Translations under genes and position numbers: made by a program
Source of the DNA: Actinomycetospora callitridis
GTDB lineage: Bacteria; Actinomycetota; Actinomycetes; Mycobacteriales; Pseudonocardiaceae
Length of the DNA: 64,000 nt
Assembly: GCF_028737265.1 (NCBI RefSeq)
Contig: NZ_JAQZAK010000012.1
Span: 119,997 to 183,996, forward strand
Direction of reading: 5' to 3'
The notes under the pieces: model-generated
What the model saw: only the letters and a program-made list of their open reading frames with translations
Told to the model about the DNA's origin: nothing
Database searches by the model: none
Part shown: piece by piece, positions 25,886 to 34,310 of the stretch
Numbering within the stretch: the stretch's first letter is position 1
Layout of the letters: each line of letters starts with the position of its first letter

Positions 25886-27277
25886 GTGGCGGTACTGGAC
25901 GATCGGGGGACGTCCGGACGGGGTGGGGACCGACAGGGCGCTGCGCCCACCGAGTTCGACCGGCAGCCGCCCCAGGACCTCCCGGCCGAACAGTCGGTGC
26001 TCGGCGCGATCCTGCTCAGCAAGGACGCCATCGCCGACGTCATCGAGATGCTCAAGCCCGACGACTTCTACCGTCCGGCCCACCAGACGGTCTACGAGTG
26101 CGTGCTGGACCTCTACGGCCGCGGCGAGCCCGCCGACCCCGTCACCGTCTCCGCCGAGCTCGAGCGCCGGGGCGAGCTCCTGCGCATCGGTGGGGCGCCG
26201 TACCTGCACACCCTCATCGCCGCGGTGCCCACGGCCGCCAACGCCGGCTACTACGCCGAGATCGTCGCCGACCGCGCGATCCTGCGCCGCCTCGTCGAGG
26301 CGGGCACCCGCATCGTGCAGCTCGGCTACCACGGCTCCGAGGGGGCGGACACCGACGACGTCGTCGACCGCGCCCAGGCCGCCGTCTACGAGGTCACCGA
26401 CCGCCGCGTCACCGAGGACTACGTGGCCCTCGAGGACGTCCTCCAGCCGACGATGGACGAGATCGACGCCATCGCCTCGCGCGGTGGTGTGTCGTTCGGC
26501 GTGCCCACCGGCTTCACCGACCTCGACGACGTCACCAACGGCCTGCACGCGGGCCAGATGATCATCGTGGCGGCCCGTCCGGGGATCGGGAAATCCACGC
26601 TGGGAATGGATTTTGCTCGCTCGGCGAGTATCAAACACGGCCTCACCTCCGCGTTCTTCTCGCTGGAGATGAGCCGCACCGAGATCGTCATGCGCCTGCT
26701 GTCGGCCGAGGCGAAGATCCGCCTGGCCGACATGCGCTCCGGGTCGATGACCGACGACGACTGGACGCGTCTCGCCCGACGGATGAGCGAGATCAGCGAG
26801 GCGCCGATGTTCATCGACGACTCCCCCAACATGACGATCATGGAGATCCGGGCGAAGGCGCGGCGCCTCAAGCAGCGCCACGACCTGAAGCTGATCATCC
26901 TCGACTACATGCAGCTGATGACCTCGGGCAAGAAGGTCGAGTCCCGCCAGCAGGAGGTCTCGGAGTTCTCGCGTCAACTCAAGCTGCTGGCCAAGGAGCT
27001 CGAGGTCCCGCTGGTCGCGATCAGCCAGCTCAACCGTGGTCCCGAGCAGCGCACCGACAAGAAGCCGATGCTCTCCGACCTCCGTGAGTCGGGGTCGCTG
27101 GAGCAGGACGCCGACATGGTCATGCTCATCAGCCGTCCCGACGCCTTCGAGCGTGACGACCCGCGTGCCGGCGAGGCCGACCTGATCCTGGCCAAGCACC
27201 GCAATGGCCCGACGGCCACCATCACCGTCGCCCACCAGCTGCACTACAGCCGCTTCAGCGACATCGCCCGGGGTTAG
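25886..27277 (+). CDS. dnaB: Replicative DNA helicase DnaB
   Basis: A 463-residue replicative helicase that unwinds DNA at the fork. The N-terminal domain (PAEQSVLGAILLSKDAIADV) binds primase; the RecA-like motor has Walker A ARPGIGKST near residue 232, Walker B LIILDYMQLM, and DLRESGSLEQDADMVMLISR. Length is that of an intein-free DnaB. GTG 25886 follows GGGAGGGG. About 18 codons around the Walker A Lys (26581-26637) use A/T-ending codons (AAA, GGA, GAT, TTT, GCT, AGT, AAA), unlike the rest of the gene. The stop codon overlaps that of the convergent MFS gene. Confidence 0.97.
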   Translation: MAVLDDRGTSGRGGDRQGAAPTEFDRQPPQDLPAEQSVLGAILLSKDAIADVIEMLKPDDFYRPAHQTVYECVLDLYGRGEPADPVTVSAELERRGELLRIGGAPYLHTLIAAVPTAANAGYYAEIVADRAILRRLVEAGTRIVQLGYHGSEGADTDDVVDRAQAAVYEVTDRRVTEDYVALEDVLQPTMDEIDAIASRGGVSFGVPTGFTDLDDVTNGLHAGQMIIVAARPGIGKSTLGMDFARSASIKHGLTSAFFSLEMSRTEIVMRLLSAEAKIRLADMRSGSMTDDDWTRLARRMSEISEAPMFIDDSPNMTIMEIRAKARRLKQRHDLKLIILDYMQLMTSGKKVESRQQEVSEFSRQLKLLAKELEVPLVAISQLNRGPEQRTDKKPMLSDLRESGSLEQDADMVMLISRPDAFERDDPRAGEADLILAKHRNGPTATITVAHQLHYSRFSDIARG

Positions 27278-28497
27278 GCGGGAGAGGCCAGGCGGTCGGC
27301 GCGCAGCGGCCACACGACGGCCGCCAGCAGGGCGAGCAGCACGAGCACGAAGCCGATGGTCGCGGGCCAGCCCGCGGCGCCGTAGGCGACGCCGCCGAGC
27401 GTCCCGCCGACGGACGAGCCGACGTAGAAGGCGCCGAGGTAGAGGCCCGAGGCGACGGCGCGCCCGTGCACGGCGCGGCGGCCGACCCAGGCGCTGGCGA
27501 CGGTGTGCGCGGCGAAGAAGCCGACGGTCAGCAGGGCGAGGCCGACGATCACGACGCCCAGCCACGTCGTGAGCATCGCGGCGGCGCCGAGGGCGCCCAC
27601 CCCGGCCGCTCCGAGGAGGACGGGCCGGGGGCCCAGGCGGTCGGCGAGGCGGCCGGCGCGGGTCGAGGTGGCGGTGCCGACGGCGTAGAGCACGAAGACG
27701 AAGCCGACGACGAGCGCGGGCAACCGGAACGGCGGGCCGAGCAGCAGGAACGTCACGTAGTTGTAGGCGCAGACGAACACGCCCATGGCGAGCAGGCCCA
27801 CGGCGTAGAAGCGGCGCAGCACGGGGTCGCGGAGGTGGGCGCGGGCGGCGCCGAGCAGCTCCCCCACGCCGACGGGTCGCGGGCGGAAGCGGCGTGAGGC
27901 GGGCAGGACCAGCACGAACGCGACGAGGAAGGCGCCCGACACCAGCGCGATCCCGCCGAGGGCCCAGCGCCACGACCCGGTGAGGTCGGCGATCGCGCTG
28001 ACGATGATCCGCCCGCCGAAGCCGCCGACCGAGTTGCCCGCGATGTAGAGGCCCATCGCGCCGCCGAGGTGCTCGCCGTCGATCTCGTCGGCGAGGTAGG
28101 CCATGCCGACCGCGGGGAGCCCGGCGAGCGCGAGCCCCTCGAGCCCGCGGAAGACCAGCAGCAGCGCGAACCCGGGGACGACGGCGGCGGTGAGACCGAA
28201 CACGACGGCGGCGGCCAGCGAGCCGACCATCACCGGGCGGCGGCCCCAGCGTTCCGACAGGGCGCTCGCGGGGATGACGCCGACCGCGAGGGCGGCCGTC
28301 GTGACCGAGATCGACAGCGACGCCGTGCCGGGCGTGATGTCGTAGGCGCCGACGAGCGCCGGCAGCAGCGGCTGGGTCGCGTAGAGCATCGCGAACGTCG
28401 TGAAGCCCGCGCAGAACAGGCCGACCGCGATCGGGCGGAAGCCGGGGTCGCCACGGCGCAGCGCCGCCGGGCGCGCAGCGACCCCCGGCGACGACAT
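27274..28497 (-). CDS. MFS transporter (YnfM-like)
   Basis: A 407-residue major facilitator with 12 predicted helices. It has the MFS loop ALSERWGRRPVMVGS between helices 2 and 3 and a later copy RLADRLGPRPVLLG, and the motif GLFCAGFTTFAMLYATQPLLP at the N-terminus, typical of the YnfM/arabinose-efflux-like group. Substrate unknown. ATG 28497 starts the protein. The 3' end meets dnaB: the two stop codons overlap on opposite strands, leaving no intergenic space. Confidence 0.9.
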   Translation of the reverse strand: MSSPGVAARPAALRRGDPGFRPIAVGLFCAGFTTFAMLYATQPLLPALVGAYDITPGTASLSISVTTAALAVGVIPASALSERWGRRPVMVGSLAAAVVFGLTAAVVPGFALLLVFRGLEGLALAGLPAVGMAYLADEIDGEHLGGAMGLYIAGNSVGGFGGRIIVSAIADLTGSWRWALGGIALVSGAFLVAFVLVLPASRRFRPRPVGVGELLGAARAHLRDPVLRRFYAVGLLAMGVFVCAYNYVTFLLLGPPFRLPALVVGFVFVLYAVGTATSTRAGRLADRLGPRPVLLGAAGVGALGAAAMLTTWLGVVIVGLALLTVGFFAAHTVASAWVGRRAVHGRAVASGLYLGAFYVGSSVGGTLGGVAYGAAGWPATIGFVLVLLALLAAVVWPLRADRLASPA

Positions 28498-28536
28498 CGT
28501 TGTCGAGGCTAACCGTCAGCGGCTCCCGAACGCGCG

Positions 28537-28622
28537 GTCTCCTGCGTCACCGGGTCGACTCCCGCTCCGCTTCGTCTCCTGCGTCACGAGTCGACTCCGC
28601 TCCGCTCCGTCTCCTGCGTCAC
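28537..28622. repeat. Three direct repeats at the 3' end of cutA
   Basis: GTCTCCTGCGTCAC occurs at 28537-28550, 28574-28587 and 28609-28622, with related GTCGACTC-containing spacers, giving a period of 35-37 bp. The third copy codes for the end of CutA (VTQETERSGVDS); reading on past the stop, the second gives VTQETKRSGS. It looks like a tandem duplication of the cutA 3' end. Confidence 0.8.
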
Positions 28623-28931
28623 CCACGCCAGGTACGGCCCGTGCCCACCGAGCACGGGCAGGACGAGCACCTCGGGCACGTCGTAGGTGTGCTCGGCGAG
28701 GAGCCGGGCGGTGAGGTCCTCGACGCGCGCGAGGTCGGTCTTGAGCCAGAGCTGCCACTCCTCCTCGACCGACACGGCGCCCTCCCACCGGAACACGCTG
28801 CGCACCGGTCCGGCGATCTGCACGCAGGCCGCGAGCCGGGCGTCGACGAGCACGCGGGACAGCCGTTCCGCCTCGTCGGCGGAGTCGGTGGTGGTGAGGA
28901 CGACCCGGGTGGTCGTCGCGTCAGGGGTCAT
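28584..28931 (-). CDS. cutA: CutA1 family divalent-ion tolerance protein
   Basis: A 115-residue CutA1-like protein, a small trimeric ferredoxin-fold protein. Family segments are the VVLTTTDSADEAERLSRVLVDARLAACVQI N-terminal half, SVFRWEGAVSVEEEWQLWLKT, and YDVPEVLVLPV followed by YLAWV. In E. coli CutA was linked to copper tolerance, though its role is disputed. ATG 28931 is the start. The last dozen residues (QETERSGVDS) come from a locally repeated sequence and may not be ancestral. Divergent from the epimerase gene with 69 bp between. Confidence 0.93.
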   Translation of the reverse strand: MTPDATTTRVVLTTTDSADEAERLSRVLVDARLAACVQIAGPVRSVFRWEGAVSVEEEWQLWLKTDLARVEDLTARLLAEHTYDVPEVLVLPVLGGHGPYLAWVTQETERSGVDS

Positions 28932-29000
28932 CAGCCAGGCCTCCCGTGGCCGGTCGTCGGTGCTGGTGGATCCGGGCGCGGTCCGTGTCACGATGCGGCG

Positions 29001-29933
29001 ATGTTCCTCGTCACGGGCGCCACGGGCTTCGTCGGGTCGGCCGTGGTCGCGCTGCTGCACGCGCGGGGTCACGCGGTGCGCGCCGTCGTGCGCGACCCGG
29101 CGCGCGCGGACGTCCTGCCCGACGGCGTGGAACGGGTGCCCGCCGACCTCGCCGACGGCGAGGCCCTGGTGCGCGCGATGGACGGCTGCGAGAGCGTCTT
29201 CCACCTCGCCGCGGCGGTGGGCGCGCCGGGTCTGGAGGCGCACGAGCTCAACGTCGGCGGCACCGCGCGGGTGGTCGACGCCGTCCGGCGCGCCGGGGTG
29301 CGCCGGCTCGTGCACACCTCGACCAGCGCGGCGATCTGCGTGCCGGATCCCGACAGTCCCGGCTGCGTGATCGACGAGGACGCCGTCGGGGGCACCGCGC
29401 TGACCGACCCGTACTCGACGACGAAGGCCGAGGCGGAGGAGGTCGTGCTGGACGCGGTGGGCGCCGGCGGCATCGACGCCGTCGTCGCGACGGTGGTCAA
29501 CGTGTACGGCCCCTCGCCGCGCGGCCCCCTGAGCTACAACCAGCTCCTCGCGGCGGCGGCCCGGGGGGCGGTCGGCGACATCGTCGACACCCGCGTCGGC
29601 TGGGTGCTCGCCGAGGACGTCGCGGTGGGCCAGCTCCTCGTCCACGACCGCGGGGAGACGGGCCGTCGCCACGTCCTGTGCGGGGAGGTCGCCTCGTTCC
29701 CGGAGGTGCTCGACACCTACTGCGGGGCGGCCGGCAGCACGCACCGTGTCCGTGCGCTCCCCCAGGGCTCGGAGCTGCCGGAGGGCGCGCCGCCCTTCGC
29801 CGACCGGTCGGTGGTCTACGGGCGGATCGGGGGCTACCGGGTGCGCGACGACCGTGCCCGGGCGCTGGGGTTCGCGCCCCGGGGGATCGCCGAGGGGCTG
29901 GCGCTCACGGCCCGGTGGATGCCCACGACGTGA
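29001..29933 (+). CDS. NAD(P)-dependent epimerase/dehydratase (extended SDR)
   Basis: A 310-residue extended short-chain dehydrogenase/reductase. The Rossmann loop is MFLVTGATGFVGSAVV, the catalytic triad is suggested by STSAAICV (Ser) and YSTTKAEAE (Tyr-x3-Lys), and NVYGPSPRGP matches the substrate pocket region of the NAD-dependent epimerase/dehydratase family. It is closest in style to dihydroflavonol-reductase-like members. Substrate is not shown by the sequence. ATG 29001 is the start, since the Rossmann motif begins right there. Confidence 0.9.
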   Translation: MFLVTGATGFVGSAVVALLHARGHAVRAVVRDPARADVLPDGVERVPADLADGEALVRAMDGCESVFHLAAAVGAPGLEAHELNVGGTARVVDAVRRAGVRRLVHTSTSAAICVPDPDSPGCVIDEDAVGGTALTDPYSTTKAEAEEVVLDAVGAGGIDAVVATVVNVYGPSPRGPLSYNQLLAAAARGAVGDIVDTRVGWVLAEDVAVGQLLVHDRGETGRRHVLCGEVASFPEVLDTYCGAAGSTHRVRALPQGSELPEGAPPFADRSVVYGRIGGYRVRDDRARALGFAPRGIAEGLALTARWMPTT

Positions 29934-30055
29934 TCCGATCGGGGACGTCTGCGCCCTGTGGATGGGACATCGGACACGCGCCCCGACACACGGCGGCCGG
30001 GGATGCCAGGCTGGTGGTCACGGCTGGACAAGAAACGGCCGGAAAGGGTGAGCAC

Positions 30056-30934
30056 ATGACCGACGACACCGCTGTCGAGACGGGCCCCGTGTCTGCCTCC
30101 GGAGAGTTCACGCTCGGCGACGACCTGCGGGTGCGTCGCCTCGGGTACGGCGCCATGCGCCTGACCGGCGAGGGCATCTGGGGACCCCCGAAGGACCCGG
30201 AGAACGCGGTAGCGGTCCTGCGGCGGGCGGTCGAGCTCGGCGTCGACTTCGTCGACACCGCGGACTCCTACGGGCCCTACGTCAGCGAGGAGCTCATCCG
30301 GGAGGCGCTGTACCCGTACCGCGGGATCACCGTGGCCACCAAGGCGGGCCTGCTGCGCACCGGACCGAACCGCTGGATCCCCTGCGGGCGCCCGGAGTAC
30401 CTGCGCCAGGAGGCCGAGATGAGCCTGCGCCGCCTCGGCGTGGAGACCCTCGACCTCTTCCAGCTCCACCGCATCGACCCGCACGTCGCCGCCGACGAGC
30501 AGTTCGGTCTGCTCGCCGACCTGCAGCGCGAGGGCAAGGTCCGCGAGGTCGGCCTGAGCCAGGTCTCCGTCGCGGAGATCGAGGCGGCCGGGCGCATCGT
30601 CGACGTCGCCTCGGTGCAGAACCGCTACAACCTGGTCGACCGCTCCTCGGACGACGTGCTGCGCCACTGCACCGCCCACGGCATCGGGTTCATCCCGTGG
30701 GCCCCGGCCGACGCCGGCAAGCTCGCCGAGCCGGGCCACGCCGCGGCGCGTGCCGCCGACGCGCTCGGTGCGACGCCGGCGCAGGTCGCGCTGGCGTGGC
30801 TGCTGCAGCGCAGCTCGGTGATGCTGCCCATCCCGGGCACCAGCTCGCTGGATCACCTCGCGGAGAACTGCGGGGCCGCGACCCTCGAGCTCGACCGCGA
30901 CACCGTCGCGACGCTGGACGCCGCCGGCTCCTGA
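30056..30934 (+). CDS. Aldo/keto reductase
   Basis: A 292-residue aldo/keto reductase with the (beta/alpha)8 barrel that reduces carbonyls with NADPH. The tetrad is visible: Asp in VDTADSYGPYVSE with the Tyr, Lys in VATKAGLLR, and His in DLFQLHRIDP. The QNRYNLVDR segment and the C-terminal IPGTSSLDHLAENCGA (NADPH phosphate contact region) are typical of the AKR11/oxidoreductase type. ATG 30056 has GGAAAGGG upstream. Physiological substrate unknown. Confidence 0.94.
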   Translation: MTDDTAVETGPVSASGEFTLGDDLRVRRLGYGAMRLTGEGIWGPPKDPENAVAVLRRAVELGVDFVDTADSYGPYVSEELIREALYPYRGITVATKAGLLRTGPNRWIPCGRPEYLRQEAEMSLRRLGVETLDLFQLHRIDPHVAADEQFGLLADLQREGKVREVGLSQVSVAEIEAAGRIVDVASVQNRYNLVDRSSDDVLRHCTAHGIGFIPWAPADAGKLAEPGHAAARAADALGATPAQVALAWLLQRSSVMLPIPGTSSLDHLAENCGAATLELDRDTVATLDAAGS

Positions 30935-30968
30935 CGGCGGGAGTCCGGGCCGGGCCGGGCCGGGCGCG

Positions 30969-32576
30969 TCAGGTCCCCGTGCGCAGCACGGGGCGGGCGC
31001 GCTCGGCGTCGCGGCGTGAGCGCCGGTCGCGGAGACGGGCCACGACGCCGGTCGGGGGCTCGGGGTCCTCGCCGCGCTCGACACGCTCGGCGGCGCCCAC
31101 GATGCGTCGCTCCATGCCCCCGAAGACCAGGGCGTGGAACGGGGCGATGACGTACCAGTAGGCGTGGCCGGCGAGCCCGTGCGGGAAGAAGATCGCGCGC
31201 TGCCGGTAGATCGAGCCGTCCTCGGTGGGGGCGACCCGCAGCTCGAGCCACGCGAGGCCCGGCGCCTTCATCTCCGCGCGCAGGCGCAGCAGCCGCTCGC
31301 CCGGGGCCAGCGCGGTCTCGTCGGGGTCGAGACGTGAGACCCCCTCGTCGACGCACTCCTCGACACGCCACCAGTCCAGGGCGTCGCCGACCTTGAGCGA
31401 GTCGGCGTCCCGGCGGCCACGGCGCAGCCCGACCCCGCCGACGAGCCGGTCCATGACGCCGCGCGCCCACCAGCCCAGCGGGAACGAGTACCAGCCGCGC
31501 TCGCCGCCGATGCCGGTGACGACGTGCCACACGTGCTCGGCCGACGCGGACGCGTGGCGCTCCCGGCTGTCGGTGTAGACGGTGCCGCCCGCCCACGCGG
31601 GGTCCGACGGCAGCGGGTCCGACGGCGCGTACGTCGCGTTCGCCCCCGACCAGCGCGTCTCCACCTGGCCGGAGCTGATCCGCTGCAGCGCCAGGGAGAC
31701 GGCCCGGTGGAAGTCGGTGAGCCCGCCCTCGGGCTGCGCCACGAACTGGTCGATGTCGTGCTCGGCCGCGACGACCTCGTGGACGAGCGAGTCGATGAGG
31801 GGCACGGCCGTCGAGCGGGGCACCGGGGTGACGAGGTTGACCCAGTGCGACGACAGGCGCGGGGTCAGCACCGGGACCGGCAGCATCGTCCGTCGCGGCA
31901 GCTCCGCCACCTCGGCGAAGCCCTCCATCATCTCCAGGTAGGTCAGGACGTCGGGGCCGCCGATGTCGAACGTCCGGTTGATCTCGGGCGGCAGCGTCAC
32001 CGCCTTGACCAGGTAGTGCAGGACGTCGCGGATGGCGATGGGCTGGACGCGGTGGTGCACCCACGACGGCGTGAGCATCACCGGCAGGCGCTCGGTGAGG
32101 TAGCGCAGCATCTCGAAGCTCGCCGACCCCGACCCGAGGATCACCGCCGCCTGCAGGATGACGGTCGGGACGCCCGAGCGCAGGAAGGTCTCGCCGACCT
32201 CGGCGCGCGACGCGAGGTGCTCGGAGAGCTCGACGCCCTCGGGGTGCATGCCGCCGAGGTAGACGATCCGCGACACGCCGGCCTCGCGGGCGGCCTGCGC
32301 GCTGATCAGCGCGGCGCGGCGGTCGACCGCGGCGAAGCCGTGCTCGGAGAGCGAGTGCACGAGGTAGTACAGGACGTCGGCGCCCTCGCAGGCGCGGCGC
32401 ATCGACGCCTCGTCGAGGACGTCGCCCGCGACGATCTCCACCTCCTGCGCCCACGGGGTGTCGCGCATCTTCGCGGGGTCGCGCACGACGCAGCGCACCT
32501 CGTGGCCCTCCGCCGCCAGGCGCGGGGCGAGGCGCCCGCCGATGTATCCCGTCGCTCCGGTCACCACGCATCGCAC
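30969..32576 (-). CDS. NAD(P)-binding protein with C-terminal DUF2867
   Basis: A 535-residue two-domain protein. The N-terminus is an atypical SDR or NmrA-like Rossmann fold (RCVVTGATGYIGGRLAPRL, then ADVLYYLVHSL and SRIVYLGGMHPEG), with no clear YxxxK pair. The C-terminal part from about residue 340 is DUF2867 (ERGWYSFPLGWWARGVMDRLVGG, SLKVGDALDWWRVEE, AIFFPHGLAGHAYWYVIAPFHALVF). The pair is known as a fused family in actinobacteria, function not established. GTG 32576 opens at the Rossmann motif; no strong ribosome site is visible. Convergent with the aldo/keto reductase. Confidence 0.88.
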   Translation of the reverse strand: MRCVVTGATGYIGGRLAPRLAAEGHEVRCVVRDPAKMRDTPWAQEVEIVAGDVLDEASMRRACEGADVLYYLVHSLSEHGFAAVDRRAALISAQAAREAGVSRIVYLGGMHPEGVELSEHLASRAEVGETFLRSGVPTVILQAAVILGSGSASFEMLRYLTERLPVMLTPSWVHHRVQPIAIRDVLHYLVKAVTLPPEINRTFDIGGPDVLTYLEMMEGFAEVAELPRRTMLPVPVLTPRLSSHWVNLVTPVPRSTAVPLIDSLVHEVVAAEHDIDQFVAQPEGGLTDFHRAVSLALQRISSGQVETRWSGANATYAPSDPLPSDPAWAGGTVYTDSRERHASASAEHVWHVVTGIGGERGWYSFPLGWWARGVMDRLVGGVGLRRGRRDADSLKVGDALDWWRVEECVDEGVSRLDPDETALAPGERLLRLRAEMKAPGLAWLELRVAPTEDGSIYRQRAIFFPHGLAGHAYWYVIAPFHALVFGGMERRIVGAAERVERGEDPEPPTGVVARLRDRRSRRDAERARPVLRTGT

Positions 32577-32799
32577 GACGTCGATCGTGGTGCCTGGGCG
32601 CTCCGGCCGCAGTGTCGGACCAGGGGTGTCGCGCGGTTGCCGTTCGACCCCGTTCGAACGAGACCCCCTCCTGAAACCCCGAGGCACTCCAGGGAGTGAC
32701 ACCCGGCCGGGGGATCCGTCGGCGTGTCGCGGGCGAATGGCCGTGTCGGCGGGATCCGGGGCCCAAGTCCTCTCCAGGAGCTGCCGTTGAGGGAGCCAG

Positions 32800-33483
32800 A
32801 TGCTCGACGTCATTCGGCCGTTCGGCGGCCACGGCGGACGGGCCGATGGATCAGTAGTCGGGGAGGTCGAAGTGTGGGTGTGGCGTGACGACCTGGGGTC
32901 CGGAGGAGCGCTCGGCGGAGCCGGCGGGTGGCGACTGGACGGGAACAACACGTGGGTGTGGGAGGAGCCCTCGCCGCTCGACCGGCCGGGGGCCGGGACG
33001 GGTGCGCTGCGGGGTTACGCCGGGAGCGCTCCCGTCGTCGACCAGCGACGGCCTGAGCGGCGCACGGAACGGCGCACGGAACGGCCGGTCGATGACCGGG
33101 CGCTGGCGACGCTCGGGGACGACCCGACGCCGATCTTCCACGAGCTGAGCGTCGACCGGTCGCGGAACATCCCGCGGCCGTCGTGGCGCGAGCGCGACCG
33201 GGACGCCGTGCACGTCCCGGAGCCGCACCCCGGCTCCGGCGCGCTGCCGATCCAGGACGAGGAGTGGGCGCAGCGCCGCGGACGCGGTCTGCGCGAGGTG
33301 CCGACCGTGCCCCCGCCGCCGGCCCCCGAGGCCGCGGAGAACCCGGAGGACGAGCTGCGCCGCCGCGCCGAGCGTCGGCGCCGCCCGATGGACGACGTCC
33401 GCGAGGACGCGGGCCGCGAGGGCGGGCGCCACACCTGGCGCCGCGAGGAGACCCGGTCGGGGCGGCACGCGCTGCGTCGCTGA
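32800..33483 (+). CDS. Hypothetical Arg/Trp/Pro-rich protein
   Basis: A 227-residue protein I cannot assign. It begins MLDVIRPFGGHGGR, has tryptophan-rich patches (VWVWRDDLGSG, NNTWVWEEPSPL), then a long arginine-, aspartate- and proline-rich region with RPERRTERRTERPVDDR and ELRRRAERRRRPMDD. No signal peptide, membrane helix or known motif is seen; it would be a largely disordered cytoplasmic or nucleic-acid-associated protein. ATG 32800 follows a clear GAGGGAG site 5 nt upstream, and third codon positions are nearly all G or C, which supports coding. Divergent from the DUF2867 gene by 223 bp. Confidence 0.65.
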   Translation: MLDVIRPFGGHGGRADGSVVGEVEVWVWRDDLGSGGALGGAGGWRLDGNNTWVWEEPSPLDRPGAGTGALRGYAGSAPVVDQRRPERRTERRTERPVDDRALATLGDDPTPIFHELSVDRSRNIPRPSWRERDRDAVHVPEPHPGSGALPIQDEEWAQRRGRGLREVPTVPPPPAPEAAENPEDELRRRAERRRRPMDDVREDAGREGGRHTWRREETRSGRHALRR

Positions 33484-33660
33484 CGCCGCCGACGGGTACC
33501 GGTCCGTCGGGTCGTCCGTCCCGGGCGACCCGGCGCTCCGGGCGGACGCCGCCGTCGGGCAGCAACGGCCGGAGCTATGCTGCGGCACCCGCGCGGACCC
33601 GTCGGTCCTCCGGCGTGCCCGGTCCCGCCGTCGTCGTCGCGCCCCGTGGAGGTCGCTTCC

Positions 33661-34209
33661 GTGCTCATCCGTCGTCTCGCCCGGCCCCTGCTGGCCGCCA
33701 TCTTCATCAAGGGCGGGGTCGACACCCTGCTCAATCCCGAGCCGCGGGTGCAGAAGGCCACCCCGCTGCTCGAGAAGGCCGCGCCGAGCCTGCCGGACCA
33801 GGTCCCGTCCGAGCCCCACCAGCTGGTCAGGATCGACGCCGGCGTCAAGATCGGGGCCGGGGTGCTGCTGGCCGTCAACAAGTTCCCGCGGCTCGCGTCG
33901 CTGGCCCTGGCCGGGACGTTGGTGCCGACCACCGTCGCGGGTCACCCGTTCTGGGAGAAGTCCGACCCGGCGGAGAAGGCGGCCGACCAGCAGCAGTTCC
34001 TCAAGAACCTCAGCATCCTCGGCGGCCTGATCCTGGCCGCGGTGGACACCGAGGGGAAGCCGTCGCTGGGCTGGCGTGGCCGCCGGGCCGCCCGCAAGAT
34101 CGCCGAGAAGACGAGCGACCTCACCGACCAGACCGAGGGCACCGGCGACAAGGTGCGCCAGACCCTCACCGACAGCGTGGACGTCGCGATCGGCAAGTTC
34201 GCGGCCTGA
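33661..34209 (+). CDS. DoxX family membrane protein
   Basis: A 182-residue DoxX-like protein with about four hydrophobic segments (LARPLLAAIFIKGGVDTLLN, IGAGVLLAVNKFPRLASLALAGTLVPTT, FLKNLSILGGLILAAV). The N-terminal RPLLAAIFIxGG pattern and the KNLSILGGLIL helix are characteristic. DoxX proteins are linked to redox or quinone processes, but this member is uncharacterised. A hydrophilic C-terminal tail of about 45 residues (TSDLTDQTEGTGDKVRQ) may form a helix. GTG 33661 has GGAGGTC 7 nt upstream. Confidence 0.88.
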   Translation: MLIRRLARPLLAAIFIKGGVDTLLNPEPRVQKATPLLEKAAPSLPDQVPSEPHQLVRIDAGVKIGAGVLLAVNKFPRLASLALAGTLVPTTVAGHPFWEKSDPAEKAADQQQFLKNLSILGGLILAAVDTEGKPSLGWRGRRAARKIAEKTSDLTDQTEGTGDKVRQTLTDSVDVAIGKFAA

Positions 34210-34310
34210 TTCGGGCGAGCGCAGCGACGGGTCTGTGTGGACCGCCACGGGGACCGCCGGAGACGGCGGTCCCCCGCGCCGGCGGATCCCGCCCGCGTCG
34301 AGCCCCTAGG

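Noticed and set aside
25886..27277. Intein in dnaB
   Set aside because: The protein is of normal length with an uninterrupted Walker A motif.
32651..32660. CGTTCGAACG palindrome as an SOS box
   Set aside because: The actinobacterial LexA box needs CGAAC-N4-GTTCG; the half-sites here face the other way.
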